A stretch of DNA of 48,512 bases, from positions 1-48,512 of the forward strand of contig JAAELR010000089.1 of NCBI GenBank assembly GCA_024226455.1, given 5' to 3'. How positions within the stretch are numbered: the stretch's first letter is position 1; every line of letters begins with the position of its first letter. Made by a program: the position numbers and the translations under genes. The stretch comes from Paracoccaceae bacterium. Lineage in GTDB: Bacteria > Pseudomonadota > Alphaproteobacteria > Rhodobacterales > Rhodobacteraceae. A model generated the notes under the pieces. The model searched no databases, was not told where the DNA came from, and was given only the letters and a program-made list of their open reading frames with translations. Positions 19,762 through 28,671 of this stretch are shown here, in pieces.

Positions 19762-19917
19762 ATGGACATAGCCCCCTATTTCATCCCCGGTGCCGCCACC
19801 ATGGCCGTACTGGGCATGGTGTACCTGGTCTTCATTTTCTGGGTCCGCCGTCCTGGTCGCAAGTCGGATCTGGACACCCGCGAGATTCCGCAGTCCGGCG
19901 ACATGGCCGACAGCTGA
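19762..19917 (+). CDS. 51-residue membrane protein, paralogue 2 of a pair
   Basis: One hydrophobic helix (about residues 11-27) is followed by FWVRRPGRKSDLDT and a polar tail. It aligns with the 46-residue protein 195 bases upstream over the helix and the WVRRPxRxxDL motif. AAAGAGG lies about 11 bases upstream of the ATG. The 194 bases between the two genes hold A-rich runs and no other frame, so the second gene may have its own promoter. A hairpin follows. Function unknown. Confidence 0.6.
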   Translation: MDIAPYFIPGAATMAVLGMVYLVFIFWVRRPGRKSDLDTREIPQSGDMADS

Positions 19918-19936
19918 ACTCGGCAAACTCACCGTT

Positions 19937-19968
19937 GATGCCGCGCGCCCAAAAAGCGTCGCGGCATC
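19937..19968 (+). terminator. Stem-loop between the small membrane gene and prfC
   Basis: A perfect 9-bp stem, GATGCCGCG (19937-19945) with CGCGGCATC (19960-19968), encloses a 14-base A-rich loop. It lies 20 bases after the stop of the 51-residue gene and 57 bases before the 3' end of the convergent prfC, so it could end transcription in either direction. There is only a weak T run, so the call is moderate. Confidence 0.5.
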
Positions 19969-20024
19969 AGCTGTTTGCGGGGTTCTGACCCTGGCTGACG
20001 GGGGGCGCGATGCCGCCCGCGACG

Positions 20025-21632
20025 TCAGACCATCATTTCCTTGGTCGCCGTCAGGCGCAACTGCGGATAGTCCCGCTCGATCCGGTCGATATCCCACTGC
20101 AGCCGCGTCAGATAGACGATGTCGCCGTCATGGTCGGTCGAGATATGCTGCTTGTTGGCCTGGGTGAACCGGTCGAGATCGGCCTTTGGCCCCGCGACCC
20201 AGCGCGCAGAGGTGAACTGTGACGCCTCGAATCGCACCGGCAGCCCGTATTCCAGCTTGATCCGGCTGGCCAGCACCTCGAATTGCAAAGCCCCGACCAC
20301 ACCGACGATGAAGCCGCTGCCGATCATCGGCTTGAACACCTTGGCGGCACCTTCCTCGGCAAACTGCATCAGCGCCTTGTCCAGATGCTTGGCCTTCAAC
20401 GGGTCCATGGCGCGCACGGATTGCAGAAGTTCCGGCGCGAAACTTGGAATGCCGGTGACCCGGATCGCCTCGCCCTCGGTCAGCGTGTCGCCGATGCGCA
20501 ACTGTCCGTGGTTCGGAATACCGATGATATCGCCGGCCCAGGCCTCTTCGGCCAGTTCGCGGTCGGATGCCAGAAACAGCACCGGATTTGAGATTGCCAT
20601 CGGCTTTTTCGTCCGCACATGGGTCAGCTTCATGCCGCGCCGGAAATGCCCCGATGCCATGCGCACGAACGCCACCCGGTCGCGGTGTTTGGGGTCCATG
20701 TTGGCCTGCACCTTGAAGACGAAACCGGCGACCGTGTTCTCCTCGGGGGCCACCTGGCGCGGCTGGGCCGCCTGCGGTTGCGGTACCGGCCCGTATCGGG
20801 CGATGCCGTCCATCAGTTCGCGCACCCCGAAAGAGTTGATAGCAGAGCCGAACCAGATCGGCGTCAGATGCCCCTCCAGAAACGACTGCGCATCGAAAGG
20901 CGGCAACAGCTCGCGCGCCATCTCCAGGTCTTCGGCCAGTTTGTCCAGCAGATGGGCGGGCACGTGTTCGGCCAGCTTCGGATCGTCCAGCCCCTCGATG
21001 GCAATGCTTGTCGCTACCTTGTTGCGGTCGGCCCGGTCCATCAGTTCCAGCCGGTCGTTCAGCACGTCGTAGCAGCCGATGAAATCGCGGCCCACCCCGA
21101 TGGGCCAGCTGGCCGGGGTCACGTCGATGGCCAGGTTCTCCTGGATCTCGTCGATAATCTCGAACACATCGCGGCTTTCGCGGTCCATCTTGTTGCAGAA
21201 GGTCAGGATCGGCAGATCGCGCAACCGGCAGACCTCAAAGAGCTTGCGGGTCTGGCTCTCCACCCCCTTGGCGCCGTCGATCACCATGATCGCCGCGTCC
21301 ACCGCCGTCAGCGTGCGATAGGTATCCTCGGAGAAATCCGAGTGTCCCGGCGTGTCCACCAGATTGAAGCGGAACTCGCCGAAATCGAACGACATGGCGG
21401 ATGCCGAAACCGATATCCCCCGGTCCTTTTCCATCTGCATGAAGTCCGACCGGGTGCGCCGCGCCTCGCCCTTGGCGCGCACCTGTCCCGCCATCTGGAT
21501 CGCCCCGCCATAAAGCAGGAACTTTTCCGTCAGCGTGGTCTTGCCCGCATCCGGGTGGCTGATGATGGCAAAGGTCCGCCGCCGGGCAATCTCGGCGGGC
21601 AGGTCGGGGGTATTCGGGGCGTGGTCAAGCAT
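20025..21632 (-). CDS. prfC: Peptide chain release factor 3 (RF3)
   Basis: 535 residues, the normal length. It is the GTPase that recycles RF1 and RF2 from the ribosome after termination. G-domain motifs are SHPDAGKTT (residues 25-33), the switch region with RGISV, DTPGHSDF and NKMD, followed by domain II and the RF3-specific C-terminal domain. I chose the start at 21632 (MLDHAPNTPDLP) because a frame extended to 21725 adds 31 Arg/Ala-rich residues that do not fit the family. It is transcribed towards the small membrane gene pair. Confidence 0.95.
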   Translation of the reverse strand: MLDHAPNTPDLPAEIARRRTFAIISHPDAGKTTLTEKFLLYGGAIQMAGQVRAKGEARRTRSDFMQMEKDRGISVSASAMSFDFGEFRFNLVDTPGHSDFSEDTYRTLTAVDAAIMVIDGAKGVESQTRKLFEVCRLRDLPILTFCNKMDRESRDVFEIIDEIQENLAIDVTPASWPIGVGRDFIGCYDVLNDRLELMDRADRNKVATSIAIEGLDDPKLAEHVPAHLLDKLAEDLEMARELLPPFDAQSFLEGHLTPIWFGSAINSFGVRELMDGIARYGPVPQPQAAQPRQVAPEENTVAGFVFKVQANMDPKHRDRVAFVRMASGHFRRGMKLTHVRTKKPMAISNPVLFLASDRELAEEAWAGDIIGIPNHGQLRIGDTLTEGEAIRVTGIPSFAPELLQSVRAMDPLKAKHLDKALMQFAEEGAAKVFKPMIGSGFIVGVVGALQFEVLASRIKLEYGLPVRFEASQFTSARWVAGPKADLDRFTQANKQHISTDHDGDIVYLTRLQWDIDRIERDYPQLRLTATKEMMV

Positions 21633-22145
21633 GTGGGCGCATATAGGCGAGGGCAGGGCCAAGGGCAATCGCCGGGCTGCACGGGATGCGCAGTCTCTGC
21701 CAGCCCGTGGTGGACGATCGTTCATAGCGTTGAGAGATCAGTTCGAAGAGCGGATGGAATTTCGTCCTTTCCCAACAAGTGTCCAACCGGGGCGGCATGG
21801 TTCGGCTATTGCACTGATATTTCGGGGTAATCTCAACCTTCTCACCGTTTCGCGTCCGGCGCTAATGGAGCCATTCTGCCCCAGACCTACCGGACGGGCA
21901 TCGGGCACACGCGCCAAGGCGCTGGCAAATTCCAACCAGACTGCCCAATTCTGCACCGGGAATCTGGCCCTTGTTACGCCGGAATTGACAGCGTGTTTAC
22001 TGTTGTAGTCGCAACCCGTTGCCCTTACCCTCATGGGTTACGAACCAAACGGGGAATGCCGGTTGGTATAGTTTTTTGAATACTGCACACGGGACGGGCC
22101 GAGCGTCAGTCGCGATAATCTCTTGGTACGGAAAGGGTAACACCC
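21633..22145. other. Divergent intergenic region, no gene supported
   Basis: 513 bases lie between prfC (minus) and the LTD-Hint gene (plus). Base composition is more balanced than in the neighbouring genes, and the short frames here look random. TTGACA at 21985-21990 is a possible -35 box for the Hint gene, but no good -10 sits at the right spacing. A small RNA is possible but nothing shows it directly. Confidence 0.4.
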
Positions 22146-23297
22146 ATGCCTGCATCGACCGGTGGAATGATCATCAACGAGCTCCAGTTTGCGCCTCTTG
22201 GAACCGGGGCAATCGACGCAAACAACGATGGATCGACCAACGCCTTAGACAATGCTGTTGAACTCTACAACAACGGCGCCAGTTCAGTCGATTTAACCGG
22301 TTGGGAGCTTTGGTATACGCAAAACAATGCCGCTTCGGCCACGCTCATCGCAACGCTCGGTTCCTCTACCGTGGCGTCCGGCGGACATTACACAATCGTC
22401 GAAACTGGCCCAAGTTTCGTCGATCTGACGAATGTCGGTGACGGTCAGGAATCGGATCTGTCTTTTAGTGCGAATACTCAATCGACCTATGCTCTCTATA
22501 ATCCGGCTGCGAACGAATACGTTCTGCTTACCGGGGATGCTGCCCTTGCATCGACAACCACGATGATCAGTGCCATCGAGGCGGCGCATTCCTCGGCCTC
22601 GCAGGCTGGTGCGACGGAATCCTATGGGTCGTTTTCTGCCAGTGGCCCGGCATCCGTCGAGCGGGTGACCGACGGCAGCGATACATGGCAAACCGATTCC
22701 GCAACCCTTGGTGCCGCGAACTGTTTCGCCGCAGGCACGATGATCGCAGCCGCTGATGGCGAAACACCGGTCGAGGCACTGCAGATCGGTGATCTCGTGC
22801 GCACCTTCGATGGCCGCACCGTGCCGGTGAAATGGATAGGCAGGCAGATGATGCAACTGCGGTTCTGGGGTCGGCGCGCCCAACCCGTCCGCATCCGCGC
22901 TGGCGCATTGGGCGGCGGCCTGCCGCACAGCGACCTGACGGTCACCGCAGATCATGGCATGATCGTCGACGGGCTGGTGATCAACGCCAGCGCGCTGATC
23001 AACGGCACCAGCATCGACTGGGTGCCGCTGGCCGAGCTGCCCGAGCGTTTCACCGTCTACCACGTGGAAACCCAGGCGCATGACGTGATCCTTGCCAACG
23101 GAGCGCCGTCCGAGACCTATCTCGACCTGCCGGGTCGCCGGACCTTCGACAATTACGCCGAGTATCTCGACCTGTACGGCGCCGAGCGCACCATCCCCGA
23201 AATGGACCGCCCGCGCATCTCTGCCCGGCGGTTGCTGCCGGATGCGATCAGGGCGCGGTTGGGGATCAATGGCGCGGGGCTGTCGCGGACCGGGTAA
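22146..23297 (+). CDS. Secreted LTD (lamin-tail) plus Hint domain protein
   Basis: 383 residues in two parts. Residues 8-190 hold a lamin-tail-like beta-sandwich (MIINELQFAP, DNAVELYNNGASSVDLTGWELW, later a Ser/Ala/Thr-rich acidic stretch), a domain common in secreted or surface proteins. Residues 193-330 form a bacterial Hint domain of the Hint_2 type, starting at Cys193 (CFAAGTMIAAADGETPVEAL) with the TADHGM block. Such domains can cut the chain before their Cys. There is no Sec signal; in this clade such proteins usually leave through type I secretion. Composition of the first half is more A/T-rich than its neighbours, which may indicate transfer. Confidence 0.8.
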   Translation: MPASTGGMIINELQFAPLGTGAIDANNDGSTNALDNAVELYNNGASSVDLTGWELWYTQNNAASATLIATLGSSTVASGGHYTIVETGPSFVDLTNVGDGQESDLSFSANTQSTYALYNPAANEYVLLTGDAALASTTTMISAIEAAHSSASQAGATESYGSFSASGPASVERVTDGSDTWQTDSATLGAANCFAAGTMIAAADGETPVEALQIGDLVRTFDGRTVPVKWIGRQMMQLRFWGRRAQPVRIRAGALGGGLPHSDLTVTADHGMIVDGLVINASALINGTSIDWVPLAELPERFTVYHVETQAHDVILANGAPSETYLDLPGRRTFDNYAEYLDLYGAERTIPEMDRPRISARRLLPDAIRARLGINGAGLSRTG

Positions 23298-23447
23298 AAT
23301 TTTCGTTACTCCGGCGGGCGCTATGTTAACCCCGGCAATCCCGGCTCTGAGGGGTCCGACCAAAGTCCGACGCTAGCCCGACAGAAGTCCGACACCGGGT
23401 TTCGGCCGAAAATCAGTGCGTTAACCCCGATTCGGGGGGCTGGTCTG

Positions 23448-24470
23448 CTATAGCGACGAGGCCCGGCGCAGCACGTCGGCGGCGATGGCCGAATCGAGCA
23501 TGCCCTCGGTCAGGTCGACCGGTGAGGGGCGGTTGACCGCGGCACGGCCCAGCCCCAGTTTCTTGCGCACGTCCTGCGGCAGCGCGGGGCTGGTGGTGTT
23601 GTCGACGGTCAGGCTCTCGGTGGCGATGCCTTCCGCGAAGATGAACTCATGCGCGTCGAAAAGTATCTGATAATACTCGACAAATCCGCCCTGGCCACGG
23701 GTCACCGTGTCGCCGTTGACCAGCAGTTCGGCCCTTGCCATCACCTCGGCCTGGCCGGCGTGCAGCCGATCCTCACGCTGGTAGACGAACAGGCGCTGAT
23801 TCGGGCTGAGCCGCAGCTCGTTGGCGTTGTTCAGCGCACCCTTGGCGATCACGATCGGGGCGAAGGCGCCGGTGGCGCGGGTTGTCTGCTGGCCGACCCA
23901 GCGCACCAGCTGAATGCCGTTGTCGCGGGTCAGCACCCGATCGCCGACCGCGATATCCTCAATCCGCCGCTGCTCGCCCGTAGCCATGGTGATCCGCGTC
24001 CCCCGGGTGAAGCTGACACAGGCCAGACCGGCAAATCTTGCGCGCGCGGTTTCTGTGTCGACATTGACCAGCGCATAGTCGGTCTTGGGTCGCAAATCGG
24101 CGAGCGGTAGAAGGTAAGTGGCTGAAATCAGGGAATTTGCTGGTTCGATCTCGACTAGAACCAGCGCCTCGACGATGGCGCCGGACGGTGCCATCAGGGT
24201 GACGCAGCAATCCAGATGCACCTCCGCCCCGATCGTGCCCAGTTGCGATCCCTTGGCGATACTCAGATGCGACAGCCCCTCGACGGGATCAAGGGCCAAC
24301 CGCCAGAGTCGGGTGCCGGGGGTCAACTGATAGATGTCGTCCAGCATCATCTCTGTGGCGTCGGCGACCGGATCGCCCAGATTGGCGCCGTTGGAAACGC
24401 TAAAATCGGCGGCGCGGATCACCCGCAGCCCTTTGGCGCCCGTTCTGTCTTTGAAACCCAAAATACTCAT
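23448..24470 (-). CDS. Hint-domain protein
   Basis: 340 residues. The N-terminal 150 residues have no family I recognise (two adjacent Cys at 88-89). The Hint domain begins at Cys151 (CVSFTRGTRI), followed by GEQRRIEDIAVGDRVLTRDNG, VRWVGQQ, the SPNQRLFV block and FDAHEFIFAEG. A 60-residue helical tail ends the protein. It converges on the LTD-Hint gene, with 150 bases between them containing a repeated AGTCCGAC. It probably belongs to the same secreted autoprocessing class; substrate or partner unknown. Confidence 0.8.
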   Translation of the reverse strand: MSILGFKDRTGAKGLRVIRAADFSVSNGANLGDPVADATEMMLDDIYQLTPGTRLWRLALDPVEGLSHLSIAKGSQLGTIGAEVHLDCCVTLMAPSGAIVEALVLVEIEPANSLISATYLLPLADLRPKTDYALVNVDTETARARFAGLACVSFTRGTRITMATGEQRRIEDIAVGDRVLTRDNGIQLVRWVGQQTTRATGAFAPIVIAKGALNNANELRLSPNQRLFVYQREDRLHAGQAEVMARAELLVNGDTVTRGQGGFVEYYQILFDAHEFIFAEGIATESLTVDNTTSPALPQDVRKKLGLGRAAVNRPSPVDLTEGMLDSAIAADVLRRASSL

Positions 24471-24785
24471 TGCTCAGCAGCCTGCTACATTTGGTGCGCG
24501 GCTACGCGGCCAGTGATCCACCCTCGGATCGCCTTTGGCGTACCCCACCGCCATCGTCCCAAGGACTGTATACAGGACCCCGCTACCGGTCAACGATTTG
24601 ACCAGAAATCGCGGATTGATGCCAGTTTCTGTTTCGCCTGCGGGAACAGTGCGGGGCAGCGGGCGGCATTGTCGCGCAACGGAATACACTGAGGGTAGGG
24701 GCCGGCCCTGGATTCGGGGGGTTCCTGCGGACCGGGGTGGATGTTAGGCCTTGCTTCGAAACGGCTTTGCAGAGGGAGTGGCAGG
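24471..24785. other. Divergent intergenic region, no gene seen
   Basis: 315 bases between the minus-strand Hint gene and the plus-strand SDR gene. The SDR ribosome site (GAGGGAGTGG) is at its right end. Frames here are short and of random composition. I see no hairpin or RNA gene. Confidence 0.4.
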
Positions 24786-25565
24786 ATGGATCTGGGTATC
24801 AGGGGCAAGGGCGCGCTGGTCTGCGCGTCGTCGAAGGGGTTGGGGCTGGGTTGCGCGCGGGCGCTGGCCGAAGCCGGCGCCAATCTGGTGATGAACGCCC
24901 GCGGCGCCGAGCCGCTGGAGGCGGCGGCGGCGGCGATCCGCGAGGAGTTCGGGGTCGAGGTGACCGCGGTGGCTGCCGATATCACCTCTGAGGCTGGCCG
25001 CGCCAGGGTCCTGGAGGCCGCAGGCGAGGTGGAAATACTGGTCAACAACGCCGGCGGGCCACCTCCGGGCATTTGGACGGACTGGGAGCGCGACGATTTC
25101 ATCAAGGCGCTGGACGCCAACATGCTGACGCCGATCTCGCTGATCAAGGCGCTGGTGCCGGGCATGATGCAGCGCGGATGGGGCCGGGTGGTCAACATCA
25201 CCTCGCAATCGGTCAAGGCGCCGATTGCGGTGCTGGGGCTTTCGAACTCGGCCCGCGCCGGGCTGACGGGCTATGTCGCTGGCACCTCGCGCCAGGTGGC
25301 GCATGCCGGGGTCACGATCAACAACCTGCTGCCGGGCATTCACGCCACCGATCGCGCCGACGCGCTGGATGGCGGTGTGGCCAAGGCCGAGGGTATCTCG
25401 ATAGATGATGCCCGCGCCCGGCGCGAGGCGGCGATCCCGGCGCGGCGCTATGGTACGGCGGCGGAGTTCGGTTCGGCTTGTGCATTCCTGTGCTCGCAGC
25501 ATGCCGGATTCATCGTCGGGCAGAACCTGCTGCTGGATGGCGGCGGCGTGAACACGACGCTGTAG
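24786..25565 (+). CDS. Atypical short-chain dehydrogenase/reductase (SDR)
   Basis: 259 residues with an SDR Rossmann fold: the cofactor loop CASSKGLGLG (residues 14-23), a conserved Asp in AADITSE, NNAGG, and a C-terminal GQNLLLDGG block, as in ketoacyl-ACP-reductase-like proteins. The catalytic S-Y-K set is altered: after NITSQSVKAP, where YxxxK is expected, the sequence reads LGLSNSARAG, so neither Tyr nor Lys is present. A small SDR subgroup shares this. The start at 24786 follows GGAGTGG; an in-frame ATG at 24741 adds 15 residues with no ribosome site. Activity and substrate are unknown. Confidence 0.85.
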   Translation: MDLGIRGKGALVCASSKGLGLGCARALAEAGANLVMNARGAEPLEAAAAAIREEFGVEVTAVAADITSEAGRARVLEAAGEVEILVNNAGGPPPGIWTDWERDDFIKALDANMLTPISLIKALVPGMMQRGWGRVVNITSQSVKAPIAVLGLSNSARAGLTGYVAGTSRQVAHAGVTINNLLPGIHATDRADALDGGVAKAEGISIDDARARREAAIPARRYGTAAEFGSACAFLCSQHAGFIVGQNLLLDGGGVNTTL

Positions 25566-25918
25566 TCAAAATGAAGCGCCTGCGGCGCCGCACTATTTGC
25601 CCGTCCTCGCCTCCGGCTGCGGGTGGGCCTGTGCGGCGCACCCGAAGGCTCCCCCTTTGGGCGTTTCGGCCGCGTCGAGGTGGTGCGTGGATCCGCGTCG
25701 GTCGGGATGCGGGGTGCGGGCGGGATTGCCATCTGAGTGTTGCCGACAACGCGGTCCCTGGCCTGAAGGCGGCAGGCGTGAGAAACGTGCCCGGGCCGGC
25801 GTTGACGGCGACGATGCCGTCGGAGTTGCTGCCAAAGCCGGGCGAGGTGTAGTGGCTGACGATCCACCGCGACCGCTGTTTCGTGTTTGCGACCAAACAG
25901 AACCTGCTCGGACGGGGT
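25566..25918. other. Intergenic region between convergent genes, no gene supported
   Basis: 353 very GC-rich bases between the SDR (plus) and the WYL regulator (minus). It begins with a small GCGCC/GGCGC hairpin just after the SDR stop. A 128-residue minus-strand frame (25510-25896) starts with a plausible stretch but turns into Arg-rich low complexity and overlaps the SDR gene, so I do not call it. It could be a decayed gene. Confidence 0.4.
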
Positions 25919-26587
25919 TCATCGGGCGCGGAAATCGGCCAGCGTCTTGCCCTCTTCCTCTACGAAAAGTGCGGGCAATACGGTCAGGGTCCGGATCCGG
26001 TCGACGCGTAGTTCGATGAAATCGCCGGAGAGTTCGCACCAGCAGGTCGCCGTCCAGACCCGGCCCCAATAGTCCAGCGCCAGGGGGCGGATGGTGCGCC
26101 ATGTCTCTTCGCCCTGGGCCGAGAGATAGTCGACGTTCAGTTTTTGCCGGGCCCGGATCGCGGCCCGGATCGCCGGCATGTGGTCGAACCCGGCGGCGGC
26201 GTCGGCGAAGGGGTAGGTGGCAAAGCCCCAGCCGCGCGGCGCCGAGCTGCGATCCTCGGGCAGCACGGCGTCGATCTTGGCCGACAGGCTGCGGGCGGCC
26301 TCGCGCAGTTCCTCGTCCTCGGCCTCGCCAACCACCGAAAGCCCCAGATGCAGCGCCTCCAGCTCGGTCATCGACAGGTTCAGCGGCGGCAGGGTGACCG
26401 GCGCGGTGATCTGGTAGCCCAGCCCGCGCAGCCCCTCGATGGGGATGCCCGAGGCGGCGAGCGTGTCCATGTCGCGGTAGATGGTGCGCAATGAGACCTC
26501 CAGCTGGCTGGCGACATCCTCGGCCCGGTGGAAGCGGCCATCGCGCAGAATCTGCATCAACTCGATCAGGCGGTTGGAGCGTTTCAT
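25919..26587 (-). CDS. YafY-type transcriptional regulator (HTH + WYL)
   Basis: 222 residues. Residues 1-60 form a winged helix-turn-helix (HTH_11 type: RLIELMQILRDGRFHRAEDVA, then SLRTIYRDMDTL). The rest is a WYL domain, thought to sense a ligand, with the DYLSAQGEETWRTIRPLALDYWGRVW segment. I chose ATG 26587 (MKRSNRLIEL); an extended frame to 26779 has no support. It diverges from tatA, with 182 bases between them. Neighbouring genes do not show its targets. Confidence 0.88.
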   Translation of the reverse strand: MKRSNRLIELMQILRDGRFHRAEDVASQLEVSLRTIYRDMDTLAASGIPIEGLRGLGYQITAPVTLPPLNLSMTELEALHLGLSVVGEAEDEELREAARSLSAKIDAVLPEDRSSAPRGWGFATYPFADAAAGFDHMPAIRAAIRARQKLNVDYLSAQGEETWRTIRPLALDYWGRVWTATCWCELSGDFIELRVDRIRTLTVLPALFVEEEGKTLADFRAR

Positions 26588-26769
26588 GGGGCGCTTTCTG
26601 CCATTTTTCCGACAACTGACAGAATAGTGACAAATATTCCACCCGTATCCCGGCGAAATCGGCTGATTCCGTCGGGTTTGCACTTTTCGGGGGCGGTGAA
26701 GAGGCATAGGTAACCCGGCAGAACACGTTCTACTGGCAAAGGGCTCGCGCTGGCCCGACGGAGACCAAG

Positions 26770-27006
26770 ATGCACACACCGCTTTTTCTGACCAACGTAC
26801 CGCCGGTCGGCTGGCTTTTGATCGCTGTCGTCGTTCTGGTGCTTTTCGGGCGCGGCAAGATCTCGTCGCTGATGGGCGAGGTGGGCAAGGGTATCACCAG
26901 CTTCAAGAAAGGTGTCCAGGAAGGCACCAAGGAGCTGGAAGAGGCCGAAGCCGCCGCCGCGCGCGACGTGACGCCCGAGGAAGAGAAAGAAAAAGACAAG
27001 TCGTAA
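26770..27006 (+). CDS. tatA: Twin-arginine translocase subunit TatA
   Basis: 78 residues: a short N-terminal transmembrane helix (about residues 12-27), the FGRGK hinge, an amphipathic helix ([17 protein letters not shown]) and an acidic/basic polar tail. TatA polymerises to form the pore for folded, Tat-signal proteins. The N terminus ([12 protein letters not shown]) is several residues longer than the usual form. It is the first gene of a tatABC operon; tatB starts 21 bases after the stop. Confidence 0.95.
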   Translation: MHTPLFLTNVPPVGWLLIAVVVLVLFGRGKISSLMGEVGKGITSFKKGVQEGTKELEEAEAAAARDVTPEEEKEKDKS

Positions 27007-27027
27007 TCTTCCGGAGCGTCGCCTGAC

Positions 27028-27789
27028 ATGGGCTGGATGGAGTTACTCATGGTGGGCGTTGTCGCCCTGATCGTCGTCGGTCCCAAGGATCTGCCGGTGA
27101 TGTTCCAGTCGCTTGGCAAGATGACGGCCAAGGTCAAGCGTATGGCGCGCGAGTTCCAGGGAGCCATGAACGAGGCGGCGAATGCCACCGGGGCGGCGGA
27201 TATCTCGAAGGATCTCAAGGGGCTGACCTCACCCAAGGCGCTTGGCATCGACAAGCTGAAGGAAGCCGCCGACAGTTTCGACAAGTGGGACCCGGGGATA
27301 TCGTCGAAGCCCAGGAAGAAGTCCGAGATGGGCCCCGAGACGGCCAAGCTGTCGAAGGAACGCGCCGAGGCGGCGGACAAGATACGCAAGAAGACCGCCC
27401 AAGCGGCACAGGCAAGACTGGACCGCGAGAAGGCCGAGAAAGCCGCCGGTGAAACCGCAGAGGCGGGGGATGCGTTGGCGAAACCGGTGAAAACTACCAA
27501 GCCTTCGGTCAAGTCCAAGGCATCTGCGGGGACCGCAGCCAAGGCCAAGCCTGCCGCAAAGCGAACAGCCAAGCCGAAACCTGCAGCGGGGACGGTGGCC
27601 AAGACGAAGCCAGCGCCCAAGACCAAGCCTGCGGCCAGGACCAAGCCTGCGGTCAAGACTGAGCCTGCGGCCAGGACCAAGCCTGCGGTCAAGACCAAGC
27701 CTGCAGCTAAGACCAAGCCTGCCGCCAAGGCCAAACCGGCGGCCAAGCGCGCGAAACCCGCCGCATCAGGCGACACGGACAAGGCATAA
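27028..27789 (+). CDS. tatB: Twin-arginine translocase subunit TatB with long Lys/Pro/Ala tail
   Basis: 253 residues. The first 60 are a typical TatB: membrane helix, VVGPKDLP hinge and amphipathic helix (MFQSLGKMTAKVKRMAREFQ). It receives substrates together with TatC. After a helical middle part (residues 60-155) comes a histone-H1-like tail of about 90 residues made of KPA-[AV]-[KR]-T hexads (18-bp units; two 36-bp blocks near 27626 and 27662 are almost identical). The tail is much longer than in E. coli TatB and very basic. tatC starts three bases after the stop. Confidence 0.93.
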   Translation: MGWMELLMVGVVALIVVGPKDLPVMFQSLGKMTAKVKRMAREFQGAMNEAANATGAADISKDLKGLTSPKALGIDKLKEAADSFDKWDPGISSKPRKKSEMGPETAKLSKERAEAADKIRKKTAQAAQARLDREKAEKAAGETAEAGDALAKPVKTTKPSVKSKASAGTAAKAKPAAKRTAKPKPAAGTVAKTKPAPKTKPAARTKPAVKTEPAARTKPAVKTKPAAKTKPAAKAKPAAKRAKPAASGDTDKA

Positions 27790-27792
27790 GCG

Positions 27793-28671
27793 ATGAGCCA
27801 GGCCGATACCGACCAAATCGACGACAGCAGCGCCCCGCTGATCGAGCATCTGGCAGAGCTGCGCACGCGGCTGATCCGGGCGGCCATCGCTTTTGTGATC
27901 TGCGTTTTCGCCTGCTTTTACGTCTGGAATCCGATCTACAACTATCTGACCCAACCGATCTGTGCCGAACTGGTGGAACGCGGTCAGAATTGCGAACTGA
28001 TCCTGATCAAGCTGCAGGAAGGCTTTTTCATCGCTATTCGCATCTCGCTGATGGGAGGTTTCGGGCTGGCCTTCCCGTTCATCAGCTATCAGCTGTGGCG
28101 CTTTGTGGCGCCGGGGCTGTACAAATCGGAGAAATCGGCCTTCCTGCCGTTCATGCTGGCCTCGCCCTTCATGTTCTTTGCCGGCGCGGCCTTTGCCTTT
28201 TATGTCGTGATGCCGCTGGCTTACGACTTTTTCCTGAACTTCCAGCAGGCCGGGCAGGGCGGCGAGGTGGATATCGACTTTCAGGGCTCGGCGGGCGAGT
28301 ACCTGTCGCTGACCATCACCTTCATCCTTGCCTTTGGTTTGTGCTTTCAGTTGCCGGTTCTGCTGTCGCTGCTGGGCAAGGCCGGGCTGGTCAGCGCGGC
28401 GGGACTGATCGCTGTGCGAAAATATGCGGTGGTGGCGATTCTTGTGGTTGCCGGTATCGTGACGCCGCCTGACGTCTTCACCCAGGTGATCCTCTTTGTC
28501 GTGGTCTACGGGCTATACGAGGTGTCGATCCAGATAGTCAAACGCATCGAGAAAAACCGTGAAGCCCGGATGCGGGCCGATGGCACCTGGTTCGATCCCG
28601 ACGAGGTGGATTGGGACGAGGACGAGGATGACGGCGAGGATGATGGCGAGGGCGAAGAGGCCAAGTCTTGA
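27793..28671 (+). CDS. tatC: Twin-arginine translocase subunit TatC
   Basis: 292 residues with six transmembrane helices. It is the receptor that reads the twin-arginine signal. Family motifs are seen: [11 protein letters not shown] at the N terminus, the first periplasmic loop, and [21 protein letters not shown]. The C-terminal tail is strongly acidic (a run of Asp/Glu from about residue 262 on), opposite in charge to the TatB tail. The stop overlaps the TTG start of the DUF815 gene (TTGA). Confidence 0.96.
   Translation: MSQADTDQIDDSSAPLIEHLAELRTRLIRAAIAFVICVFACFYVWNPIYNYLTQPICAELVERGQNCELILIKLQEGFFIAIRISLMGGFGLAFPFISYQLWRFVAPGLYKSEKSAFLPFMLASPFMFFAGAAFAFYVVMPLAYDFFLNFQQAGQGGEVDIDFQGSAGEYLSLTITFILAFGLCFQLPVLLSLLGKAGLVSAAGLIAVRKYAVVAILVVAGIVTPPDVFTQVILFVVVYGLYEVSIQIVKRIEKNREARMRADGTWFDPDEVDWDEDEDDGEDDGEGEEAKS

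Noticed and set aside
21985-21990. TTGACA as a firm promoter for the LTD-Hint gene
   Set aside because: No acceptable -10 hexamer lies 16-18 bases downstream, so it is mentioned only in the gap entry.
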